Positions 56,923-64,000 of a DNA stretch of 64,000 nucleotides are shown in pieces; position 1 is the first letter of the stretch, and the number at the start of each line of letters is the position of its first letter. The stretch spans positions 1 to 64,000 of the forward strand of contig NZ_JACHXU010000007.1 in NCBI RefSeq assembly GCF_014192335.1, read 5' to 3'. A program made the position numbers and the translations under genes. This DNA comes from Aporhodopirellula rubra (GTDB lineage Bacteria; Planctomycetota; Planctomycetia; Pirellulales; Pirellulaceae). Below the pieces are notes generated by a model. That model was not told where the DNA came from. It did no database searches and saw only the letters and a list, made by a program, of their open reading frames with translations.

Positions 56923-56949
56923 ACGGCGTTCCTTGATCGGGAACGCCGT
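56923..56949 (-). terminator. Probable terminator of the Gfo/Idh gene
   Basis: ACGGCGTTCC (56923-56932) pairs with GGAACGCCGT (56940-56949). On the minus strand the stem is followed by TTTTGC, a short T run, 28 bases after the Gfo/Idh stop. The T tract is weak, so efficiency is uncertain. Confidence 0.65.
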
Positions 56950-56976
56950 GGATGCTTTGGCTGGAAACCGTGAGTC

Positions 56977-58833
56977 TTAGGCGACCGGTTTTTTCATGAA
57001 TTTCGTTTCGGCAGCGATGTCGCTGTCGTCCGGGGTTGCGTCGCTGTCGACGTCGAACCATTCCTCTTCGAACTTCATGAATCCACTCTCACCCCGGTTC
57101 GCTCGCTTAAGCGCGACGTTGGTTCCCAGTGCGATCACTGCATCGCCCATGGCGACGGCGGGGTAACAACGTGGTTTGTTCTCGCCATCCGGGTTACGGA
57201 TGCAGTAGGCCCAGTGCTCGATCTCTTCTTGGTACCCGCGACTGACAGGTCCCGACGATGCGGCCTGAGCAACCGGTGCGGAGAAGTCGCCCGATGCGGA
57301 CGTATCCAACGCGTAACCACCTGCCTTCTTGGCAACGCCTGCTTTACTGCTCGTGTCGCTGCCGCGGTAGAGATAAACGTCGGTTTCCTTGTCCATGACG
57401 AGGGTCCCCTTGGATCCCATCACGACTTCGCCCCAACCGCCAAACCCGTTGCCGTTGATCGACGAGTAGGTCACAACGACCTTCTTGTTCGGGTCGGTTT
57501 CGTAACCGGCGACCGGATCGATTTGCTCATAACCGCCTTTGACCTTCTTCGACTTCGGATAGTTCTCAACCCGGTCGTAGTAGCCGACGTCGAACGACGG
57601 TGCGTACTCAGGGCCAGGGAACTCATACATGCAGTAGACGTGATCGCCGACTTCGCGATCCACGGGCATGATGTGGCGTCCACCGACCGCATGCACGGTG
57701 AGTGGGTGTACCTTTTTGCCGTCATCCCGCAGCGAGCTGAGGAAAATACTGACAGCGTCGAGTTGGTGCGAACCGAGTTCCGCCATCAGCCCCGCTCCGG
57801 TGCGTTGGAACAGGCGCCAGCGGTGCAGTTCCTCTGCGGCGGTAAACAATTTGTCGCCGACGGAGAAGTCAGTGTATCCGAATTCTTTCGGATCGATGCT
57901 CTTGTCCGAGTCCCACGCTTGCCACAACGCAATCTCGTTCTTGAGGCGGGTTTGCTCAACGGGATCGCGAGTTTCCTTCAACGCTCTCTTGCGATACTCG
58001 ATGTCTTTGGCGATTCGGTCAAATCGCTCGGAACCGATCATCTCTCCGCCGGGAATCGGCATCGACCAACTGTCGCCACCGGGCAAGTTTCCGCGGTGCC
58101 ACTGAGCACGAATGTGGTGCAATTGGCCGAGCAGTCCCCAACGGATCAGGTTGACGGCGTTTTCATACTTCACGTTGTAGTGACGCTGGTGCCCCGTCGC
58201 CAAATGGATCGGGTTCCCGTTCTTGTCCTTCAGTTCACCTGCCATTCGCGCCATGACTTTGCACTGGGCCACGTTGTGGGCCATCAGTTTCTCAGTCAGC
58301 ACGTGCAGACCACGTTCCATCGCGAGCGCGGCAACCGGGGCGTGCAACCACAACGGCAACGCGATAATGACCGCTTCGATATCGGGATGATCGAGGCATT
58401 CCATGATGCCGCCGTTGCTGCCGTCGTAAACCTTGACGTTACGACGTGCTTCGGCTTCGTCTTTGTATCCGGCAACACTGATCAGACCGGGGCGACGCTT
58501 CAACGCCGATGAACTCGACCAATCGCCATGGAAGGCGCGGTGTTGGCTGTAGGGGCGGATGTCGCAGATTGCTTTGACGTCGACGTACTCGGGATTGCAA
58601 CCGCCGATCAACACGTTGCCCTCGTCACCGGTACCAATGACCGCCACGCGGACGGGATCATTGACTTTGCCGTACCCGAAGTAGGCGGCCCCGACGCCTG
58701 CACCACCGGCGGCTCCGGCAGCGACAACGCCACGCAGGAAGTCACGTCGATTGACATCGTAATAGCTGCCGACGGCGTTGTAGTAGTTTGATTCGCCAAC
58801 GTCACGTTGGTCTTTGGAGAGTTTATCAACCAT
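56977..58833 (-). CDS. Tat-signal Gfo/Idh/MocA-family oxidoreductase
   Basis: The 618-aa protein has a Tat-like motif NRRDFLRGVVAAGAAGGAG starting at residue ~28, followed by a Rossmann fold (VRVAVIGTGDEGNVLIGG). EAVIIALPLWLHAPVAALAMERGLHVLTEKLM, with the Glu-Lys pair of the family, and HIRAQWHRGNLPGGDSW follow. The enzyme class oxidises or isomerises sugars using NAD(P), and planctomycetes export many of them. At 618 aa it is longer than the usual ~400, with inserts in the C-terminal domain. It follows a DoxX gene in the same direction. Confidence 0.87.
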   Translation of the reverse strand: MVDKLSKDQRDVGESNYYNAVGSYYDVNRRDFLRGVVAAGAAGGAGVGAAYFGYGKVNDPVRVAVIGTGDEGNVLIGGCNPEYVDVKAICDIRPYSQHRAFHGDWSSSSALKRRPGLISVAGYKDEAEARRNVKVYDGSNGGIMECLDHPDIEAVIIALPLWLHAPVAALAMERGLHVLTEKLMAHNVAQCKVMARMAGELKDKNGNPIHLATGHQRHYNVKYENAVNLIRWGLLGQLHHIRAQWHRGNLPGGDSWSMPIPGGEMIGSERFDRIAKDIEYRKRALKETRDPVEQTRLKNEIALWQAWDSDKSIDPKEFGYTDFSVGDKLFTAAEELHRWRLFQRTGAGLMAELGSHQLDAVSIFLSSLRDDGKKVHPLTVHAVGGRHIMPVDREVGDHVYCMYEFPGPEYAPSFDVGYYDRVENYPKSKKVKGGYEQIDPVAGYETDPNKKVVVTYSSINGNGFGGWGEVVMGSKGTLVMDKETDVYLYRGSDTSSKAGVAKKAGGYALDTSASGDFSAPVAQAASSGPVSRGYQEEIEHWAYCIRNPDGENKPRCYPAVAMGDAVIALGTNVALKRANRGESGFMKFEEEWFDVDSDATPDDSDIAAETKFMKKPVA

Positions 58834-58942
58834 CGCAGTGAGATTCCCGTCGGGGGTGATGCTTAGAGGTGAGTGAGTTTTTTGAAGAAAGAGTCGAGCC
58901 GGAACAGTTGCCCAAAACTCAACCGGTGAGCCAGACGAACGC

Positions 58943-59893
58943 TTAACGCGTCACTTCGTCGGAACCGCAGACTTTTCGAACAATCAGATGGAGAAAGAAG
59001 TCCAGCCCCGCGAAACGTCCCGCGCCGGTCGCGGCCAGAACGAAGCAAGCCAAACTTTCAATCAACTGATAATTCGACGAACCAGGCCCGGTCGTTGGTG
59101 GGAACTGACTCAAAAATACCGAAAACAGGAACACGCCCAGGGCGAGCGATGCCACCGAAGTGAACAGCCCAAGGATCAAGCACCACCCCAAGGCGATATC
59201 GAAATAAGGGATGATCACATCGATCAGACTGGTGTCCATCATCGCAAGGCGAGGCCGCACCAGTCGGTACGGAGGATGACGGGCAATCTGTTCGTCCGTG
59301 GCGATCTGATTTTGAGCGGTCTCGTAATTTTCCCAAATCATGTCGATCTGGTCCAACGTCGGCGAGATCAGTTTTGTGAGTTCGCGGCGAACGGTTTCCC
59401 GCTGACCACCGAGGGAACTCACGCCGTCGCGGACGGGGTCGGAGTCGAGTTTCTCGACGCGGCCGACACCGAGTTGAAACTCTTCGATCTCGTTCGCGTT
59501 GAGTTCGGTGACGTATTCGTATTGCTCGACGGCCTCGGCGTAATTTCGCTGCGCCTCAGCGTTCTGCTCTTCACTGAAACCATAATGTTCGCCGATCGCG
59601 TCCCGGTACGTCGCCCAGACGACCTGCGTTTGTTTCATGTCCAAACGCATCGCACCGTCGTAGTCCCACACCATCTTGCGAAATTCACCCGCAAAAGGCC
59701 CGGTTGCGTTGGCGAAAAAGGGTTTCGCGGTCCAATCGCCTTGATGATATTTTTCAGTCCCTTCGCTGAGGAAGTGATAACCAATCGTGATCCGCAGGAT
59801 CACCAGCATGACGATTGCGATGTGCCCAAGAATTCTTGGCGACAGCCCGTAACCGACAGCCAAACGAAGCGGGAGAAGCAGAATTTTGGCCAC
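58943..59893 (-). CDS. DoxX-family membrane protein with large soluble insert
   Basis: The start is GTG with GGAG nine bases upstream. The 316-aa protein has an opening helix (HIAIVMLVILRITIGYHFLSEG), which matches the first DoxX helix. It then has an insert of about 165 residues, mostly helical and charged (~46-215). The remaining helices follow (VIIPYFDIALGWCLILGLFTSV, LALGVFLFSVFLSQF, IESLACFVLAATGAGR). DoxX proteins are ~140 aa and linked to thiol or quinone redox chemistry. The large insert sets this one apart. It leads an apparent two-gene operon with the Gfo/Idh gene. Confidence 0.75.
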   Translation of the reverse strand: MAKILLLPLRLAVGYGLSPRILGHIAIVMLVILRITIGYHFLSEGTEKYHQGDWTAKPFFANATGPFAGEFRKMVWDYDGAMRLDMKQTQVVWATYRDAIGEHYGFSEEQNAEAQRNYAEAVEQYEYVTELNANEIEEFQLGVGRVEKLDSDPVRDGVSSLGGQRETVRRELTKLISPTLDQIDMIWENYETAQNQIATDEQIARHPPYRLVRPRLAMMDTSLIDVIIPYFDIALGWCLILGLFTSVASLALGVFLFSVFLSQFPPTTGPGSSNYQLIESLACFVLAATGAGRFAGLDFFLHLIVRKVCGSDEVTR

Positions 59894-60500
59894 TAAGAAG
59901 GGCTCCAGAAGTGGTTGAGGCGGGATCAGTTGCTGCTGCAGTGACGCGGAATAGTATGGCAGGTGACTTTCCGTTCGCCAACCGTCGTCGAAGAAAAACC
60001 ATCGACCTGCGACAATTCACCAAATCGTCGCTCGCTGCACGACGCGAAACGTCAAAATTCGCGGCCCACGGAAACCGCGAAACGCATTTCGCAAATGATT
60101 AACATCTGACGCACGAACGGCCATCATAATTACCGTCCCCGGACCCGTGCGTTTAGGCGTCCGTTTCAGGATCAAATTCAAGACTCAGCCCGCGAGAAAA
60201 TTCGACACGCGATCCAACCCGGGAGCAACGCATCGCGAGATCGCCGAGTGAGAAGCAGGTGCCCCAGATGGCGAGGCAGCAGATTGACGCGATCGACGGT
60301 CGCGGGATGCGGGCCGATTCCTGCTGGCCAAATCCGCGTCAACCAGCGCGAACCGGACCGATGTGTTCCGTATAACTTGTCCACATGCGAGATACGCTAG
60401 AAAAGGCAGACACGAGAGTAGCCCCCTCATCTTGACAGCTATCAAACAGTATCGTGTGCCTATGTTGCCCGAATTGTCCCCCATGCCTGAGGTAATTCCT
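59894..60500. other. Intergenic region
   Basis: No gene is supported. The plus-strand frame of the next gene is open for ~45 codons upstream but not signal-like there. The strong Shine-Dalgarno at 60490 fixes the start. No repeats or RNA structure were evident. Confidence 0.35.
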
Positions 60501-61112
60501 ATGAAATTCGCTCCAATGCGACCACTTTCGATCCTACTCGCGTCGGCTTGCCTTTTCGCGGTGCCAACGATCGTGGTCGGTGACGAAACCGCCACGGCCG
60601 AGCCTGCCACCGATGCCAAGTCGGAGACGATCAACGTCTTCGATTCGGGAACGCTCGTCGTGCCAGCGGAATTTAAACGCGCCCCCAAAGCGAACAACAT
60701 CATCGAGCACGAATTCCAGGCGAGTGCCGGCGAAGGCGATGAAGCCGAAACCGCGCGGCTCACCATGATGCCCGCCAGCGGCGGCGTCAAAGCGAACATC
60801 GATCGCTGGATCGGCCAATTCAGTGGCTCGGACCGAAAAACCGTCGGTCCGAAAGAAACCCAGAGTGGCGGCTGGACCGTTCACGTCGTCGAGGTTTCAG
60901 GACAATACGCAACACGTATGGGTGGCGGCCCCTTTGCCGGTGGACGCATGGTTCGTAACGATGGGTACGCCATGCTGGGTGCGATCTTGGTCGAACCCGA
61001 AGGCGACTCACCTCGCCGCCGTCAATACTTCGTCAAGATGATCGGCCCGGAGTCGGTGATCAAAGCCAATGGCGAATCGTTTAAGAAAATGGTCACTTCC
61101 GTCGGTCAGTAA
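60501..61112 (+). CDS. Secreted protein of unknown function, 203 aa
   Basis: The ATG at 60501 is preceded by GAGGT eight bases upstream, a clear ribosome site. A signal peptide (MKFAPMRPLSILLASACLFAVP...) ends near residue 27. The rest is one beta-rich domain with SGTLVVPAEFKRAPK, IEHEFQASAGEGDEAETARL, NIDRWIGQF and GWTVHVVEVSGQYATRMG. I do not recognise a family. Its stop is 11 bases before the ATPase gene, so they are probably one operon. Confidence 0.85.
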   Translation: MKFAPMRPLSILLASACLFAVPTIVVGDETATAEPATDAKSETINVFDSGTLVVPAEFKRAPKANNIIEHEFQASAGEGDEAETARLTMMPASGGVKANIDRWIGQFSGSDRKTVGPKETQSGGWTVHVVEVSGQYATRMGGGPFAGGRMVRNDGYAMLGAILVEPEGDSPRRRQYFVKMIGPESVIKANGESFKKMVTSVGQ

Positions 61113-61123
61113 CGTCAGCTCGC

Positions 61124-62632
61124 GTGAATACTCAAACCTTTTTAGAACACCACGGCATCGTTCGGAATCCTTTCGCAGAGGAAGACGCACAGACCGACCC
61201 GGTGTTCAAACAACACTGCATCCGGAACGCCTACCATCCCGCGTGGGACAAGGTTTACGGTGACCCGACTGAACCGGCGACCGCAATCATCTTTGGGCCC
61301 AAGGGCTCAGGGAAAACCGCGATGCGCCTGCAAGTCGACCGGCACCTGATCCAGTTCAACGAACAGAATCCGGACAAACGCGTCTACATCCTGCGTTACG
61401 ACGACTTCAACCCGTTCCTCGATCACTTCTGTGAACGATTGGGCAAACGAGCGGCACGCAAGCCGGAGAAAGCACTCGACGCGTGGCGACTATGGGATCA
61501 CATGGATTCGATCATGTGCATCGGCGTGACCGAACTGGTTGATCAAGTCTTAGCCGACGACGTCGATTTCCGCCCACGCAACGACGACGGAAATCGCATT
61601 GATCCGGAGCGAATCTCCAAACTCGATCGAAACGACGCCCGCGACTTGCTGTTGCTCGCGGCGTGTTACGACCAATCCACGTCATCGACCTTCACCGGCC
61701 GTTTCGCGCAACTGCGACAACGGCTCAGCTACCACAATTGGACCGCGTCGCTCGACTTCTATTTTGCGATCGTTTGGGCAATCGTGGTGACCGGCGTGAT
61801 CGGATGGCTGTTTTTGAATTCGGCGGACGAAGACGGCGTGCGGACCTGGAATCTGTTGTGGCTGATTCCGATCCTCGTCTTTTTTGGCAAACTGCCGTAT
61901 CTGATCCGTTGGGTCAAAAATCAATTCGCCGCCGCCGGCATTCACCGGCACATGCGAGTCGGAAAACGAGAAACCGGCGCCGTTCGCAAGGTCCTCATGC
62001 AGTTCCCATCGAAGGAACTCGAGAGCCAGCCGATGCCACGATACGACCGAACCGACGACCGCTACGAGTTGTTGCGGAAGTTCCAGGGCGTGCTCTCACG
62101 ACTCGGCTTCGACGGGATGATCGTCCTAATGGACCGCGTTGACGAACCGCATATGACCGGGGGCAAACCGGAATTGATGCGCCGATTCGTTTGGCCGATG
62201 CTCGACAACAAATTGCTCAAACATCCCGGTCTGGGCTTCAAGATGATGTTGCCTGAGGAACTGTACCGCGACACCGAACGCGAAACGCGAGAATTCCACG
62301 AACGGGCTCGACTGGACAAACAGAACGTGATTCCCGCGTTTCAGTGGACAGGCGAATCGCTCTACGACCTCACTCGGGCTCGGATGCAGGCGTGTGCGGC
62401 GGACGGAAAATCGCCGGAACCGAAAGACCTGTTTGACGACTCGTTATCGTACGAAAAGATGCTCGTCAATTTTGAATCGCTGCGTGTTCCCCGGCATTTA
62501 TTCCGGTTTCTCTACCGCGTGGTGTCTGAACACTGCAACCATTTCACCGACTCCGCACCGCAATTCAAAATCGACAAATCGACTTTTGAGACATCCCTCG
62601 CGGTCTACGTCCGGGAAATGAGCAGGGAATGA
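61124..62632 (+). CDS. Membrane-inserted AAA/ExeA-like ATPase
   Basis: The 502-aa protein starts with GTG. The opening FLEHHGIVRNPFAEEDA resembles the 'FGLxxNPF' start of ExeA/GspA-type ATPases. Walker A is GPKGSGKT (58-65) and Walker B is MIVLMDRVDE (~331-340). Between them is a segment with two helices (~212-232 and ~243-262), so the protein spans the membrane twice within its ATPase. A helical C-terminal domain follows. Function is unknown. It pairs with an upstream secreted protein gene. Confidence 0.78.
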   Translation: MNTQTFLEHHGIVRNPFAEEDAQTDPVFKQHCIRNAYHPAWDKVYGDPTEPATAIIFGPKGSGKTAMRLQVDRHLIQFNEQNPDKRVYILRYDDFNPFLDHFCERLGKRAARKPEKALDAWRLWDHMDSIMCIGVTELVDQVLADDVDFRPRNDDGNRIDPERISKLDRNDARDLLLLAACYDQSTSSTFTGRFAQLRQRLSYHNWTASLDFYFAIVWAIVVTGVIGWLFLNSADEDGVRTWNLLWLIPILVFFGKLPYLIRWVKNQFAAAGIHRHMRVGKRETGAVRKVLMQFPSKELESQPMPRYDRTDDRYELLRKFQGVLSRLGFDGMIVLMDRVDEPHMTGGKPELMRRFVWPMLDNKLLKHPGLGFKMMLPEELYRDTERETREFHERARLDKQNVIPAFQWTGESLYDLTRARMQACAADGKSPEPKDLFDDSLSYEKMLVNFESLRVPRHLFRFLYRVVSEHCNHFTDSAPQFKIDKSTFETSLAVYVREMSRE

Positions 62633-62974
62633 ACAATAACCATTCCCGCAAATTATTAAAAAAGATACGATTAGGGTAATTTTGACGGTCACCAACGCTC
62701 GATAAAATCCCTCGAGTCCCTACAATCGCGCCCGATGGCGGTTTTGGGGCTTTGTAACCCCTGTGAAACGGGTTTCCGATGACTTCCGGTGACCGACGGA
62801 CCCCGAATCTCCCCATCCATTAACCGGCGGTGGGATTCCACGAAACGCCGTAGTGTCGCGCTCGAACCGATCTGACTGCGAAACTCGCCTCACGGGCGAA
62901 TCGCGTCCATCATCAACCCATTCGACGACCTCTGCACCTCCGCCGCTTACTCTACAGCCCTCTCCGCTCTTTCC
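62633..62974. other. Intergenic region
   Basis: The gap before the oxidoreductase has no gene I could support and no clear terminator. The downstream start lacks a Shine-Dalgarno. Confidence 0.35.
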
Positions 62975-64000
62975 ATGATTGATACCAGCACTCCTCCTGC
63001 CACTTCCAAGACTGTCGAAACCGTCGCTGGCATCACCGTGCGTTTGTGCGGCGACTCGGGCGACGGGATGCAATTGCTCGGCACTCAGTTGACGAACACT
63101 TCGGCACTCGCCGGAAATGACGTGGCGACTTTCCCCGACTTCCCTGCGGAAATTCGGGCACCACGCGGAACCCGGGCCGGCGTTTCAGGTTTCCAAGTTC
63201 AATTCGCGAGCACTGAGATCTTCACCCCCGGTGACACCCTCGACGCGCTCGTGGTCATGAACCCGGCGGCGATGGTGACGAACATCAGCGACCTTCGCAA
63301 AGGCGGCATCCTGATCGCCAACGAAGACGGCTTCAACGAGAAAGAATACAAGCTTGCGAAAGTGGAAAGCAATCCACTCGACGCGGACGTGATCGAGCAA
63401 TCCTACCGCGTCGTCCGAGTCAACATGACTCAAATGACACGTGACGCAGTGAGCGAATTCGGCTTGAGCACCAAGTTCGCCGATCGCTGCAAGAACTTCT
63501 TCGCGATGGGTCTCGTTTATTGGTTGTTTGGTCGCTCGCTCGATCCAACGTTGCGGTTCATCGAAGAGAAGTTCTCGAAGAAACCGGACATCATGAATGC
63601 CAATATCGCGGCACTCCGTTCGGGATGGGCATATGGCGAAACCACCGAAGTATTCGGTGAAAGCTACCAAGTCGAAGCGGCGAAATTAGAACCGGGAACC
63701 TACCGCAACATCATGGGCAACCAAGCCCTCGCGTGGGGCCTGATCGCCGCATCGCAGGTCAGCAACAAAGACCTGTTCTACGGCACTTACCCGATCACAC
63801 CTGCCTCGGACATTTTGCACGAACTGACCAAGTACAAACAGTTCGGTGTTCGCACGTTCCAAGCCGAAGACGAGATCGCCGCTGTCTGCGCCACAATCGG
63901 CGCCGCATTCGGTGGCACCATGGCGGTCACCGCGAGCAGCGGCCCCGGCATCGCACTCAAGGGCGAAGCGATGGGCCTCGGCGTGATGCTCGAACTGCCG
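62975..64000 (+). CDS. 2-oxoacid:ferredoxin oxidoreductase, fused gamma-alpha subunit (partial)
   Basis: The frame starts at ATG 62975 and runs off the window end after 342 codons. The N-terminal gamma domain has VRLCGDSGDGMQLLGTQL, ATFPDFPAEIRAPRGT and GVSGFQVQFAS. The alpha (pyrimidine-binding) domain begins near residue 245 with GNQALAWGLIAASQVSNKD and FYGTYPITPASDILHEL. This is the KorA-type arrangement. The enzyme oxidises 2-oxoglutarate or a similar acid to the acyl-CoA, reducing ferredoxin. The beta subunit is presumably beyond the window. Confidence 0.92.
   Translation, partial: MIDTSTPPATSKTVETVAGITVRLCGDSGDGMQLLGTQLTNTSALAGNDVATFPDFPAEIRAPRGTRAGVSGFQVQFASTEIFTPGDTLDALVVMNPAAMVTNISDLRKGGILIANEDGFNEKEYKLAKVESNPLDADVIEQSYRVVRVNMTQMTRDAVSEFGLSTKFADRCKNFFAMGLVYWLFGRSLDPTLRFIEEKFSKKPDIMNANIAALRSGWAYGETTEVFGESYQVEAAKLEPGTYRNIMGNQALAWGLIAASQVSNKDLFYGTYPITPASDILHELTKYKQFGVRTFQAEDEIAAVCATIGAAFGGTMAVTASSGPGIALKGEAMGLGVMLELP

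Noticed and set aside
57214-58512. 432-codon plus-strand frame opposite the Gfo/Idh gene
   Set aside because: Antisense shadow; residues have no recognisable pattern.

Overview
The window reads as chromosomal DNA of a planctomycete, most likely a Pirellulales/Rhodopirellula-type organism. This is inferred from gene content: a secreted sulfatase, a ThuA-DUF1080 protein, a Tat-exported Gfo/Idh/MocA oxidoreductase, DUF11 envelope protein, Lpg1974-type porin, LptE and BamD-like proteins of a diderm envelope, sucrose-phosphate synthase, and many small proteins without known function. Several genes start with GTG or TTG, and Shine-Dalgarno sites are often weak. About 50 genes are supported. There is one tRNA and no rRNA, CRISPR array or prophage.

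Layout: 0-1.2 kb holds the 3' end of a probable transposase gene, a hairpin-rich tandem repeat, tRNA-Val with its terminator, and rpsU with an overlapping leader ORF. 1.5-12.7 kb is envelope and transport: a lipoprotein pair (LpoB-like and COG3014-like), an Asp-rich protein, an HlyD-type adaptor, a porin and a 1326-aa RND exporter. 13.1-17.2 kb is a coupled run of an ABC-2 permease and two CNNM/CBS proteins. 17.2-26.8 kb is carbohydrate metabolism: fructokinase, sucrose-phosphate synthase and amylosucrase on the minus strand, diverging from a sucrose-phosphatase/GH13 fusion. 27-36.5 kb is mixed: VWA protein, metK, phosphoesterase, ispF, two TatA-type genes, TPR protein, sulfatase, thioesterase and MaoC protein. 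36.7-38.8 kb is an overlapping STAS/histidine kinase/MoxR cassette. 39-45 kb holds a long coiled-coil membrane protein, a DUF2513 protein and a CPA1 antiporter. 45.3-48.4 kb is a TPR-recO-bamD-like-lptE operon. 48.7-54.6 kb encodes secreted proteins. 54.6-56.7 kb is a REP-like palindrome field around a RAYT/IS200-type transposase gene, with a 125-bp-period tandem array. 57-64 kb has Gfo/Idh and DoxX genes, a secreted protein with a membrane ATPase, and the start of a 2-oxoacid:ferredoxin oxidoreductase.

How the genes may work together: sucrose made by SPS plus SPP could be used by amylosucrase to build glucan. The released fructose would be rephosphorylated by the fructokinase, giving a closed sucrose/glucan loop. 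The most unusual points are: (1) the SPP-GH13 fusion in that cluster; (2) a histidine kinase whose H-box lies upstream of any ATG/GTG/TTG codon, implying CTG initiation or frameshifting from the overlapping STAS gene; (3) the rpsU leader ORF; and (4) the RAYT/REP array. All functional statements rest on reading motifs by eye; no database search was run.
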